From Caballeronia sp. LZ062 (GTDB lineage Bacteria > Pseudomonadota > Gammaproteobacteria > Burkholderiales > Burkholderiaceae), in contig NZ_JARTWB010000002.1 of assembly GCF_031450785.1 (NCBI RefSeq), positions 1,364,001 through 1,428,000 on the forward strand: a stretch of DNA of 64,000 nucleotides, written 5' to 3'. Position 1 is the stretch's first letter. Every line of letters begins with the position of its first letter. The notes under the pieces were generated by a model. The model worked only from the letters and a program-made list of their open reading frames with translations. It searched no databases and was not told the origin of the DNA. This document shows, in pieces, positions 1 through 8,142 of the stretch. A program made the translations under genes and the position numbers.

Positions 1-2
1 CT

Positions 3-1235
3 GCCATTGCACTGCTGAAAGACCTTCACGCGCCGAACTGGATGACGCCGCTGCTCAAGCTGTTCTTCGTGCTCTCCTATGTGGTTCTCGCAGCGTTCGT
101 CGGTGCTTTCGCGGATTCCAGGCCCAAAGGCCGCGTGATGTTCGTGACCAATTCCATCAAGGTAGTCGGCTGCGTGACCATGCTCATCGGCGCGCATCCG
201 CTGCTCGCATACGGCATCGTCGGCTTCGGCGCGGCGGCGTATTCGCCCGCGAAGTACGGCATTCTCACCGAGCTGCTGCCGCCCGACAGGCTCGTCGCGG
301 CCAACGGTTGGATCGAGGGCACGACGGTCGGCTCCATCATTCTCGGCACCGTGATGGGCGGCGCGCTCATCAGCCCGCATATCGCGAGTCATCTGCTGAC
401 GCTGCACATACCGCGCATCAACACGCCCGCCGAAGCCGCGATGCTCGTCATCATGCTGATGTACGTGGTCGCCGCGATCTTTAATCTGCGCATTCCCGAC
501 ACCGGCGCGCGTTATCCGAAGCAGGAACATCGGCCCATCAAGCTCATCACCGATTTCGCGGACTGCTTTCTCACGCTCTGGCGCGACAAGCTCGGCCAGA
601 TTTCGCTCGCCGTCACGACGCTTTTCTGGGGCGCGGGCGCGACGCTGCAGTTCATCGTGCTCAAGTGGGCCGAAGTGTCGCTCGGCATGACGCTTTCGCA
701 GGCGGCCATTCTGCAGGCCGTGATCGCAGTGGGCGTGGCGGTCGGCGCGGTGCTCGCGGCGGCGCGCGTGCCGCTCAAGCGCTCGCTGTCGGTGCTGCCG
801 GTGGGTATCGCAATGGGGCTCGCCGTCATGCTGATGGCGTTCTACACGCGGCACCTCTTTCCCGCGCATTGGGGCGTCTACTTCGGCAAGATGCACTTTC
901 CGGGTTATCTGCTGATCGCGTATCTGTTCCTGATGATCGTGGGCGGTCTTTCGGGCTTTTTCGTCGTGCCGATGAACGCGCTCTTGCAGCATCGCGGGCA
1001 CGTGCTGCTTTCTGCCGGACACTCCATCGCCGTGCAGAACTTCAACGAGAATCTGTCCGTGCTCATCATGCTGTGCCTCTACGCCGTGCTCGTGTGGCTC
1101 GACATGCCCATCCAGTTCGTCATCGTGATGTTCGGATCCTTCGTGTGTCTGATGATGTACTTCGTCATGCGCCGCCATCAGGCGAATCAGCGCGCGTTCG
1201 ATTCGGTCGCGCTGATCGGAGAAGCGCGGCACTGA
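3..1235 (+). CDS. lplT: Lysophospholipid transporter LplT, 5' end missing
   Basis: Major-facilitator family protein expected to flip lysophospholipids across the inner membrane for re-acylation. The reading frame is already open at the window edge: residues before the first ATG (42) read AIALLKDLHAPNW, which fits LplT, so the true start lies upstream and this is a 3' fragment. Visible family marks are the KGRVM segment, GFGAAAYSPAKYGILTELLP, LFWGAGATLQF, and FFVVPMNALLQHRG near the end, followed by a basic C-terminus (RRHQANQR). About ten hydrophobic segments are visible. It is 64 bp upstream of thiM on the same strand; co-transcription is possible but there is no functional link. A second LplT-like domain occurs in the fusion gene at 49361-51313. 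Confidence 0.9.
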   Translation, partial: AIALLKDLHAPNWMTPLLKLFFVLSYVVLAAFVGAFADSRPKGRVMFVTNSIKVVGCVTMLIGAHPLLAYGIVGFGAAAYSPAKYGILTELLPPDRLVAANGWIEGTTVGSIILGTVMGGALISPHIASHLLTLHIPRINTPAEAAMLVIMLMYVVAAIFNLRIPDTGARYPKQEHRPIKLITDFADCFLTLWRDKLGQISLAVTTLFWGAGATLQFIVLKWAEVSLGMTLSQAAILQAVIAVGVAVGAVLAAARVPLKRSLSVLPVGIAMGLAVMLMAFYTRHLFPAHWGVYFGKMHFPGYLLIAYLFLMIVGGLSGFFVVPMNALLQHRGHVLLSAGHSIAVQNFNENLSVLIMLCLYAVLVWLDMPIQFVIVMFGSFVCLMMYFVMRRHQANQRAFDSVALIGEARH

Positions 1236-1299
1236 CACCGCTGCGCTGGCTGCCGGTTTCACTGCGCGCATCGGCCGATCGGGCTAATCTTTCTTCATC

Positions 1300-2115
1300 A
1301 TGCTTGCTGCCGATCTCTTCTCATTCGTCACGCGCGTGCGCGAGCGCGCGCCGCTCGTTCACTGCCTGACGAACCTCGTCGTCACGAATTTCACGGCCAA
1401 CGTGCTGCTCGCCATCGGCGGGGCGCCGGCGATGGTCGTCGCGCGCGAGGAAGCCGCGCAGTTCGCGCCGCTGGCCAATGCGCTTCTGGTCAACCTCGGC
1501 ACGCTCGACGTGCCGCAGATGCGCGCGATGCGCGCCGCCGTCGATGCCGCCAACAGCGCGGGCACGCCCTGGGTGCTCGATCCGGTCGCTGTCGGCCCGC
1601 TCACGTTTCGCACCGAATTCGCGCTCGAATTGCTCGACGCGAAACCGGCCGTGATTCGCGGCAACGCGTCGGAGATCATCAGCCTGTCGGGCGGCGAAGC
1701 GAGCGGACGCGGCGTCGACAGCACCGCCGCCACCGACGCCGCGCTCGACGCCGCGCAAATTCTGGCGCTGAAAACGCAGGCCGTCGTCGCCGTCACCGGC
1801 GCGACCGATTGCATCACCGATGGCCGCCGCGTGATCGCGCTCTCGAACGGCTCGCCGCTGATGACGCGCGTGACGGGCGTCGGCTGCGCGCTCTCGGCGA
1901 CGGTCGCGGCGTTCGTCGGCGCGGCGCAGTCTCGCGATGAACACTGGGCGGCGACGATCGCCGCCATCGCCTATTCGACCGTCGCCGGGGAGCTCGCCGC
2001 CCGTGAAGCCGCGTTGCCCGGCAGCTTCGCCGTCGCGTATCTGGACCGGCTCGCCTCGGTCGATTCGCAAGCATTCGACGCGACGCTCGTGCTCCGCGAG
2101 GTGACCGTATCGTGA
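1300..2115 (+). CDS. thiM: Hydroxyethylthiazole kinase ThiM
   Basis: Phosphorylates 4-methyl-5-(2-hydroxyethyl)thiazole, the salvage entry of the thiazole half of thiamine; cytoplasmic. The 271-residue length is normal. Diagnostic segments are HCLTNLVVTNFTANVLLAIGG near the N-terminus (substrate pocket), NLGTLD, DPVAVG, RGNASEI, and VTGVGCALSATVAAF carrying the conserved active-site Cys near residue 195. The start ATG at 1300 is the first in frame. The stop overlaps the start of thiE by 4 bp (GTGA), implying translational coupling. No TPP riboswitch is visible in the 64 bp upstream, so any thiamine control would have to lie before lplT. Confidence 0.95.
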   Translation: MLAADLFSFVTRVRERAPLVHCLTNLVVTNFTANVLLAIGGAPAMVVAREEAAQFAPLANALLVNLGTLDVPQMRAMRAAVDAANSAGTPWVLDPVAVGPLTFRTEFALELLDAKPAVIRGNASEIISLSGGEASGRGVDSTAATDAALDAAQILALKTQAVVAVTGATDCITDGRRVIALSNGSPLMTRVTGVGCALSATVAAFVGAAQSRDEHWAATIAAIAYSTVAGELAAREAALPGSFAVAYLDRLASVDSQAFDATLVLREVTVS

Positions 2116-2765
2116 CCATGCGGCGCGCGTTCGATCTTTCGCTCTATCTCGTGCTCGATCCCGTGCAGTGCGGCGGTCATGACGCGGCGCTTTCCGTCGC
2201 CCGCGGCGCGCTCGACGGCGGCGCGACGCTGCTGCAACTGCGCGCGCCCCAGTGGCACAAGCGCGCGTGGCTGGCGCTCGCGCTCGACCTGTTGCCGATG
2301 ACGCGCGCCTGCGGCGTTCCGCTCGTCATCAACGATCACGTCGATGTCGCGCTTGCGGCCGGCGCGGACGGCGTGCACGTCGGCCAGCGTGATCTGCCGG
2401 CGGAGCTCGCGCGGCGGCTGCTCGGGCCCGATGCGCTGATCGGTCTGTCGGTGTCGAATCTCGCGGAAGTCGCCGACGCGAACCGGCTCGCGGGCGTGAT
2501 CGACTATGTCGGCGCGGGACCGGTCTACGCGACGCCGACCAAAACCGACGCCTCGGCGCCGTGCGGTATCGACGGTCTCGCCGCTCTGTGCGCGAGAGCG
2601 CGCTTCCCGACCGTGGCCATAGGCGGCATTCAGGCGCACAACGCCGCCGACGTCATGCGCGCGAAACCCGCGGGGCTCGCGGTCGTCTCGGCGATCTGCA
2701 AGGCCGAAAATCCGCGCGATGCCGCAGCCGCCCTGCGCGAGACGATCACCCGCGTTCAATCCTGA
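2112..2765 (+). CDS. thiE: Thiamine-phosphate synthase ThiE
   Basis: Couples HMP-pyrophosphate with thiazole phosphate to give thiamine monophosphate. TIM-barrel landmarks are visible: LQLRAP (usually LR.K), VINDHVDVALAAGADGVHVGQRDL, IGLSVSN, GAGPVYATPTK (pyrophosphate loop) and AIGGIQAHNA. Length is 217 aa from the GTG at 2112, or 215 aa from the ATG at 2118; the GTG overlapping the thiM stop is slightly favoured by coupling. The stop is 8 bp before the thiD start. The thiM-thiE-thiD order makes a compact salvage unit without the de novo thiC/thiG genes. Confidence 0.93.
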   Translation: MTMRRAFDLSLYLVLDPVQCGGHDAALSVARGALDGGATLLQLRAPQWHKRAWLALALDLLPMTRACGVPLVINDHVDVALAAGADGVHVGQRDLPAELARRLLGPDALIGLSVSNLAEVADANRLAGVIDYVGAGPVYATPTKTDASAPCGIDGLAALCARARFPTVAIGGIQAHNAADVMRAKPAGLAVVSAICKAENPRDAAAALRETITRVQS

Positions 2766-2773
2766 CTTTTCTC

Positions 2774-3586
2774 ATGTCTTCGACGAAACCCATTTTCAAC
2801 GCGCTCACGATCGCCGGTTCCGACTCCGGCGGCGGCGCGGGCATTCAGGCCGATCTCAAGGCGTTCTCTGCGCTCGGTGCTTACGGCGCGAGCGTCATCA
2901 CGGCGCTGACCGCGCAGAACACGCGCGGCGTCACGGCCGTCCACGCGCCGGACCCGGCATTCGTCACGGCACAGCTCGACGCCGTGTTCGACGACATCCG
3001 CATCGACGCGGTCAAGATCGGGATGCTGGCGAACGCGGGCATCGTGCGCGCGGTCGCGGATGCGCTGAGGCGCCATCGCCCGGCGCATGTCGTGCTCGAT
3101 ACGGTGATGATTTCGAAGAGCAATCACGCGCTGCTCGCGCCCGAAGCGGTGGCGGCGCTGCGCGACGAACTGCTGCCGCTCGCCACGCTCGTCACGCCGA
3201 ATCTGCCCGAAGCGGCGGCGCTGCTCGGCACGCAACCCGCCGCCGATGAAGACGCCATGGTGCGCCAGGGCGAGGCGCTGCTTGCCTCGGGCGCGCGCGC
3301 GGTGCTGATGAAAGGCGGGCATCTGGCGTCGCCGGACAGTCCCGACTGGCTCATCCAGACCACGGGCGCGTTGCGGCTTTCGGGCGCGCGCGTCGCGTTG
3401 AAGAACACGCATGGCACGGGCTGCACGCTGTCGGCGGCGATTGCCGCGCTGATCCCGCAGACCGGCGACCTCGCGAGCGCCACTGCCGAAGCCAAGCGGT
3501 ATCTCACCGGCGCGATTGAGGCAAGCGCTCGCCTGGAAGTGGGCCACGGCGTGGGGCCGGTGCATCACTTCTATCGGTGGTGGTGA
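2774..3586 (+). CDS. thiD: Hydroxymethylpyrimidine (phosphomethylpyrimidine) kinase ThiD
   Basis: Phosphorylates HMP and then HMP-phosphate, supplying ThiE. The start ATG at 2774 is chosen because the family opens with ALTIAGSDSGGGAGIQADLK; the open frame upstream runs through thiE in another frame and is spurious. Other marks are GAYGASVITALTAQNT, KIGMLA, DTVMISKSNHALL, TPNLPEAAALL, LMKGGH and HGTGCTLSAAIA with the anion-hole/active Cys. It has 270 residues and ends HHFYRWW. Its last 36 codons and the convergent gene's end are repeated downstream (see the repeat at 3473-4124). Confidence 0.94.
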   Translation: MSSTKPIFNALTIAGSDSGGGAGIQADLKAFSALGAYGASVITALTAQNTRGVTAVHAPDPAFVTAQLDAVFDDIRIDAVKIGMLANAGIVRAVADALRRHRPAHVVLDTVMISKSNHALLAPEAVAALRDELLPLATLVTPNLPEAAALLGTQPAADEDAMVRQGEALLASGARAVLMKGGHLASPDSPDWLIQTTGALRLSGARVALKNTHGTGCTLSAAIAALIPQTGDLASATAEAKRYLTGAIEASARLEVGHGVGPVHHFYRWW

Positions 3587-4124
3587 CGGAGTAGCTGTAG
3601 GAAGCGGCGGACGCTTCGCCCCGCGACGTCGTTCGTCCGGAGAGGTGAATTCGCGGATTCCTCCGGCGAGCGCCACCGCCGAATCACCAGCGCGATCCAG
3701 CCGAGCGCACGGCCGCGCGTCAGTCACGGCGTCGGGCCGGTGCATCACTTCTTCCGGTGGTGGTGACGGAGCAGTTGCAGGAAACGGCGAACGCTTAGCC
3801 GGACGACGTTGTTCGTCCGGAAAGATGAAGCTGCGCGATTCCTCCGGTCAGCGCCACCGCCGAAGCCAAGCGGTATCTCACCGGCGCGATCGAGGCGGGC
3901 GCGCGCCTGGAAGTGGGCCACGGCGTCGGGGCGGTGCATCACTTTTATCGATGGTGGTGATTGAACAACTGTAGGAAGCGGCGAACGCTTAGCCGGACGA
4001 CGTTGTTCGTCCGGAGAGATGAAGCCGCGGATTCCTCCGGCGAGCGCCACGGCCGAAGCGAAGCGCTACCCAGCGGCGCGATCAAGGCGAGCGCGCGGCC
4101 GAGGGTCGGCCTCGCGTCGGATAG
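3473..4124. repeat. Tandem degenerate copies of the thiD / DUF1853 convergent junction
   Basis: The conserved thiD-end motif cgccac(c/t/g)gcc recurs at 3478 (real thiD), 3671, 3852 and 4045, spacings 193, 181 and 193 bp. Each unit has the last ~36 codons of thiD followed by about 85 bp resembling, on the minus strand, the 3' end of the convergent DUF1853 gene (RGF-P-D motif). Copy 2 lacks 12 bp. Copy 3 (3853-3960) still encodes the ThiD tail through FYRWW and the stop, with only two amino-acid changes. Copy 4 is partial and runs into the real DUF1853 end. Two units carry an inverted repeat (CCGGACGA/TCGTCCGG, 6-nt loop) at 3799-3820 and 3993-4014. No intact independent gene is credible here. 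Confidence 0.85.
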
Positions 4125-5099
4125 TCACGCGGGCGCGGGAAGCCCGAAAGCAGCGAACGCCCTTGCGCGTCCGGGCCAGTCGTCCGGAACGACGAAGCCG
4201 CGCGATTCCTCGCCCCAGCCGCCCGCTTCGTCGCGCACGTAGCCGGCGATCATCGTCGGCGCAGTGATGGCGGCGAGATACGCGTGAATGGCGGCGGCTT
4301 CGGTTATCAGCGATTCGGCATCGGAGGCGCTCAGGCGGCGCGGCGCGAGCCACGCGAGACGCGGCTGCACGACCCACACGCGATTTTCATGCCGTCCGGC
4401 CTGCCCGTGTCGATGGCGCCACTCCGTCGCCGTCAGCCACCAGCCGCGCACATGCGCTTCGCCCACTTCCGGCGCGGGCGCGATGCCTTCGTCGTGATAG
4501 AACAGCCGGCCCTTGATGAACATTTCTGGCCGCCACTGCCCGGCCAGCCCGAGCGCGGCGAACTCCGCACGCGACGTCAAGCCGAGCTGATGCGTCAAGA
4601 GCCGCGCGTGCTTAAGATCGAAGCGATCCTGCAGATTCGGCCCGACATAGTCCGACAGACGCGCCGCCCGCGCCCCGCCGTCGCCGATATGCAAATAGAA
4701 CTTCACCGCCAGTTCCCAATGCAGCCGCGCGCCGGTCGCGCTCTCCAGCAGAAAATCGCACTCTCCGATGGTCCGGCGCTGACGCCGCAGCGGCACGTTC
4801 GCCGCGATGAGCCGCGCGGCGGGCCCGTGCGCGAGAAAAAATTCGAGCAGGCTTTCGGCGTAGATGCCGAGGCGCGTCGATTTGGGATTACGTGAGCGCA
4901 CGTGCAGTGCGTCTGGCGCGGCATCGAGCGCGGCGAGCCAGGCAAGCGTGGCGTCGCGCGTTCCGGCCGATTCGAACGGCTCCGCGAGCGGCGCGCCCGC
5001 CGCGCTCTCGCGCAGAAGGTCAGGCGAGAAAAGCAGCCACGCCAGATCGCGCACCGTCGCGTCCTCGAAACGATCGACGAGGCGCGACAGGCCGGTCAT
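4125..5099 (-). CDS. DUF1853 family protein
   Basis: Conserved proteobacterial family of unknown function. The start ATG at 5099 is chosen over an Arg-rich upstream extension because family members begin near the DAT.RDLAWLLFSPDLL segment, and because ATG overlaps the stop of the preceding glycosylase gene (ATGA). The 324-residue product shows LGIYAESLLEFFL, IGECDFLLE and LHWELAVKFYLH; the E..D / E.K arrangement recalls a PD-(D/E)XK nuclease-like fold, which is inference. Last gene of the tsaB-rimI-udg-DUF1853 run. Its 3' end has been duplicated towards thiD (3473-4124). Confidence 0.85.
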   Translation of the reverse strand: MTGLSRLVDRFEDATVRDLAWLLFSPDLLRESAAGAPLAEPFESAGTRDATLAWLAALDAAPDALHVRSRNPKSTRLGIYAESLLEFFLAHGPAARLIAANVPLRRQRRTIGECDFLLESATGARLHWELAVKFYLHIGDGGARAARLSDYVGPNLQDRFDLKHARLLTHQLGLTSRAEFAALGLAGQWRPEMFIKGRLFYHDEGIAPAPEVGEAHVRGWWLTATEWRHRHGQAGRHENRVWVVQPRLAWLAPRRLSASDAESLITEAAAIHAYLAAITAPTMIAGYVRDEAGGWGEESRGFVVPDDWPGRARAFAAFGLPAPA

Positions 5100-6391
5100 C
5101 CGCGTGCGCCCTTCCCGCTTGCGGCTCCGGGTTGCACGCCGAGCGCGGCGAGCGCGTCGGCGTGTGTCTTGCGGGCAAGGCACAAGTCAGCCCAGGCTTT
5201 CGCCTTGTCCGGCAAGCTGCGCAACAGATACGCCGGGTGATACGTGACGACGACGGGCACGCCGCGATACTCGTGCACGCGCCCGCGCAACGACGCGATG
5301 CTCGCTTCGCTCTTCAAGAGACTCTGCGCGGCGAAGCGCCCGAGCGCGACGATGATCTTCGGCTTCACGAGTTCGACCTGACGCTGCAAATACGGCTCGC
5401 AACGCGCGACTTCGTCGAGTTCCGGATTGCGGTTGCCGGGCGGCCGGCACTTGATGACGTTCGCGATATAGACGTTCGATTCACGCGAGAGGCCGAGCGC
5501 GTGCAGCATGTTGTCGAGCAGCTTGCCCGCCTGCCCGACGAACGGCTCGCCCTCTTTGTCCTCGTTCTCGCCGGGCGCTTCGCCAATCAGCATCCAGTCG
5601 GCTTCGCGATCGCCGACGCCGAATACCGCGTTCGTTCGGCGCTCGCACAGCCGGCACAGCTCGCAGCCCGCGACGCGATCGGCAAGCGTCGTCCAGTCGA
5701 GCGTGCGGACGTCGTCGGGAACGGCTGGCGCCGTGGGCGGTGCCGGCGATGGCGCCTCGTCGGTCCACGGGAGATCGTCGTAGGCGTCGAACGGCGGGGT
5801 GTCGAAGCGCTGCGGGTCGGGGTCTGCTCGGTCCGAACGGGCTGCCACGGGCGAGGGAACACGAACGTCGACCGGCGGCGTCGATGTCCGCGGCCGGCTC
5901 GCAGAGAATGCCGGATCGGCGTTGGGCGCCGCCGCGTGAGAGGCGTCGAGGGGCGTCGGAGAATGTGGGCGCCTTGCGGCGTAGGCCGGGGCTGCGTCCG
6001 GTGCCGTATGCGTGGCATCCGGTGCCGCTGTGCGAGAAGCGTCAAAGGGCGGCATCGGTGCGTGGATGCTGCTCGCGCCGGCTGCCGGCTCCGCGTGTGG
6101 TGCGGCAGCTGCCGCATTCGCGGCATCAGGCGCCGCTGTGCGAGAGGCGTCGAACGGCGGCATCGGTCTTTGCCAGTTCCTCGCGCCGGCTGCCGGTTGC
6201 GCCTGTTGTGCCGCATTCGCTGCATCCGGCGCCCCCACGCGCGACGCGCTGAGCGGTGGAGCCGCTGCCGACGGAGTGCTTGCGGCAAGTGCCGTCGCCT
6301 CCACCGCATCCGGCTCCGGCGCGCCCGCCTTTCTCCTCACCCACAGGAGCCCAAGCCCCAGTTCCTCGATCAGCGATTCATCGAGCGCCAT
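5096..6391 (-). CDS. Uracil-DNA glycosylase, family 4 type, with long N-terminal linker
   Basis: Base-excision repair enzyme removing uracil from DNA. The start ATG at 6391 gives 431 residues and opens MALDESLIEELGLGLLWVRR; it overlaps the rimI end by 14 bp. The catalytic core occupies about 243-431: CELC (C243, C246) with C315 and C331 as likely 4Fe-4S ligands, GEAPGENED (motif A), FVGQAGKLLDNML, NVIKCRPPGNRNP, ALGRFAAQ and THPAYLLR-like YHPAYLLR. Residues ~24-230 are Ala/Pro-rich, low complexity, with imperfect repeats such as PPFDASRTAAPDA, and are probably disordered. Typical family-4 enzymes are about 200-280 aa, so this linker is unusually long. Confidence 0.9.
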   Translation of the reverse strand: MALDESLIEELGLGLLWVRRKAGAPEPDAVEATALAASTPSAAAPPLSASRVGAPDAANAAQQAQPAAGARNWQRPMPPFDASRTAAPDAANAAAAAPHAEPAAGASSIHAPMPPFDASRTAAPDATHTAPDAAPAYAARRPHSPTPLDASHAAAPNADPAFSASRPRTSTPPVDVRVPSPVAARSDRADPDPQRFDTPPFDAYDDLPWTDEAPSPAPPTAPAVPDDVRTLDWTTLADRVAGCELCRLCERRTNAVFGVGDREADWMLIGEAPGENEDKEGEPFVGQAGKLLDNMLHALGLSRESNVYIANVIKCRPPGNRNPELDEVARCEPYLQRQVELVKPKIIVALGRFAAQSLLKSEASIASLRGRVHEYRGVPVVVTYHPAYLLRSLPDKAKAWADLCLARKTHADALAALGVQPGAASGKGARG

Positions 6392-6869
6392 GCGCACTCT
6401 CCTTGAACGACAGACGCATGACGATTGCGTCCTCGCGCGACCGATGCCGCGCGGGGTAATAGTTCTTGCGACGCCCGATGGCCGTGAACCCGAACCGCTC
6501 GTAAAGCTGGATGGCGCGCGGATTGGACGGCCGCACTTCGAGCAGCATGCCTTCGAGCTTTTCCGCACGCGCCACGCGCACCGCTTCGCGCAGCAGCGTC
6601 AGCCCCGCGCCCGCGCGCTGGGCTGACGGCGCGACGCACAGATTCAGCAGATGCATCTCATCGACGACCGGCATCAGCACGCAGTAGCCGATCAGCGTGC
6701 CCGTCACGTGACGCAGGCACACGCCGTAATAACCGTTGCGCAGCGAATCCTGGAAATTGCCGCGGCTCCACGGAAACTCGTAGGCGAGCTTCTCGACGGC
6801 GGCGACTTCGTCGAGGTCGGCTTCGGTCATCGGCGTCAGATACCGATCCGCGAGCAATACGCCGCTCAC
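6378..6869 (-). CDS. rimI: Ribosomal protein alanine N-acetyltransferase RimI
   Basis: GNAT-fold acetyltransferase expected to acetylate the N-terminal alanine of ribosomal protein S18. It has 163 aa. Visible marks are MTEADLDEVAAVEKLAYEFPW at the N-terminus, GYCVLMPVVDEMHLLNLCVAP, QRAGAGLTLL (acetyl-CoA loop, equivalent to Q/RxxGxG/A), LEVRPSNPRAIQLYERFGF and the RimI-typical IGRRKNYYP. The start is GTG at 6869, forming a GTGA overlap with the tsaB stop. The tsaB-rimI adjacency is common in proteobacteria and supports the call over a generic GNAT enzyme. Confidence 0.92.
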   Translation of the reverse strand: MSGVLLADRYLTPMTEADLDEVAAVEKLAYEFPWSRGNFQDSLRNGYYGVCLRHVTGTLIGYCVLMPVVDEMHLLNLCVAPSAQRAGAGLTLLREAVRVARAEKLEGMLLEVRPSNPRAIQLYERFGFTAIGRRKNYYPARHRSREDAIVMRLSFKESAHGAR

Positions 6870-7681
6870 CGAAGCGCCTCCGCGCTAGCCGAGTCTGCGC
6901 CGGACCTGGCCGCCGCTGCGCGTGCTTCGGTGCGCTCGGCCGTGGTCTGCGCGACCTTGTTGCGCACGTAATCCGGCGCGGCGAGTTCCGGCGCGAGCGC
7001 GCGCCCCGCCCGCAGCGCGCGCAAGCCGAGCAGCGCGACGGGCAACGCATGCGGCAGCGCGTCCCGGTCGACGCGCGTAGCAGCCGCAAGCGCAGGCAGG
7101 CGGTCGCCGAATGCCGCTGCCGCGTTGCCCGCGAGCGCGAACGGCGCCGACGGAAGCGGCAGCGCGGCGGGGGCATCGAGCGATGCGGCGTGCAGTTCCC
7201 GCCAGTCGCCGCCGAGCGCCGGGTCGTGTTCGTACTCCGCCCAGTAGACTTCGTCCATGCGCGCATCGAGCGCGACGAGCACGCGGGCCGGCAGCGACGC
7301 ATCATTGAGCCGCGCCGCTTCCGCGCACGCGAGCAGCGTGCTCACCGGCACCACCGGCACGTTCAGGCCGAACGCGAGTCCTTGCGCGACGCCCGTTGCC
7401 GTGCGCAAACCGGTGAAGGAGCCCGGCCCCGCGCCGAACGCGATGGCGTTGCAGTCCGCGAGTGCGAGCCCGGCTTCGCCGAGCAGTTCGCGCACCGCCG
7501 GCAAAAGACGTGTGCTCGACACCGCGCCCGTCGCTTCGTGACGGAACCAGACGGACGTGTCGCCGCTCGCGTAAGCAGGCGCGGCAGCGGAGGACGGCCT
7601 TGGCGCGGAATCGTCGAGCAGAAGCGCGACGGAGCAGAATTCCGTCGAGGTGTCGAGAGCGAGCAGTACGGTGCGTGTCAT
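6866..7681 (-). CDS. tsaB: tRNA threonylcarbamoyladenosine biosynthesis protein TsaB
   Basis: ASKHA-fold partner of TsaD/TsaE in making t6A37 in ANN-decoding tRNAs. The 271-residue product starts at ATG 7681 (LLALDTSTEFCSVAL); an in-frame extension to 7846 lacks family similarity and is rejected. Family segments are STRLLPAVRELL, NAIAFGAGPGSFTGLRTATG, VAQGLAF and VALDARMDEVYWAEY. It heads a four-gene minus-strand run with overlapping ends (rimI, udg, DUF1853). The 191 bp between it and the divergent ACBP gene should hold both promoters; no clear box stands out. Confidence 0.93.
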   Translation of the reverse strand: MTRTVLLALDTSTEFCSVALLLDDSAPRPSSAAAPAYASGDTSVWFRHEATGAVSSTRLLPAVRELLGEAGLALADCNAIAFGAGPGSFTGLRTATGVAQGLAFGLNVPVVPVSTLLACAEAARLNDASLPARVLVALDARMDEVYWAEYEHDPALGGDWRELHAASLDAPAALPLPSAPFALAGNAAAAFGDRLPALAAATRVDRDALPHALPVALLGLRALRAGRALAPELAAPDYVRNKVAQTTAERTEARAAAARSGADSASAEALR

Positions 7682-7872
7682 AGCCGGTATTGTAATGCGG
7701 GACGGCACAGGCTTTCGCGGCTGGCGTGACATCGGGCGTTCGCTGACGGACTTTCCTGCGCGCACGAAGCGCCAGTCTGCGAGGCAGTCCAATTGGAAGA
7801 ATGCCTCCACCGGCGGCCTCCGTGCGCTTGCTAAGATCGTCCGCATCTCATGATTCCAAAAGGACGCCCCGC

Positions 7873-8142
7873 ATGACCGACCTCGACCAGCAATTCGCCC
7901 GCGCTCAAAGCGACGTTACGCAACTGCCCGAGCGCCCCGGCAATCTCACGCTCTTGCGGCTTTACGCGCTTTACAAGCAGGCAAGCGTCGGCGACGTGCA
8001 AGGCGACGCGCCCGGGTTCACGGATATCGCCGGCAAATACAAGCACGAAGCGTGGGCCGCGCTGAAAGGCACGCCGGCCGATACGGCCAAGGAGCGTTAC
8101 GTCGAACTCGTCGAGTCGCTCAAGCGCGGCGAAGCGGGCTAA
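7873..8142 (+). CDS. Acyl-CoA-binding protein
   Basis: Small cytosolic four-helix protein binding medium/long-chain acyl-CoA esters. It has 89 residues, the normal ACBP length. The start ATG 7873 is preceded by AAAAGGA at a suitable distance, and the longer open frame upstream is rejected. ACBP hallmarks are LTLLRLYALYKQASVGD, FTDIAGKYKHEAWAALKGTP and the terminal YVELVESLK. It stands alone between divergent tsaB and the rhlE leader. ACBPs are uncommon in bacteria overall but regular in Burkholderiaceae. Confidence 0.93.
   Translation: MTDLDQQFARAQSDVTQLPERPGNLTLLRLYALYKQASVGDVQGDAPGFTDIAGKYKHEAWAALKGTPADTAKERYVELVESLKRGEAG

Noticed and set aside
1236..1299. TPP riboswitch before thiM
   Set aside because: Only 64 bp between lplT and thiM, without a thi-box core.
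3799..4014. Inverted repeats as thiD terminators
   Set aside because: No T run follows the stems, and in the first unit the left arm is decayed.
3473..4124. Insertion sequence or small genes in the thiD repeats
   Set aside because: No transposase or target-site duplications; frames here only echo the thiD and DUF1853 ends.
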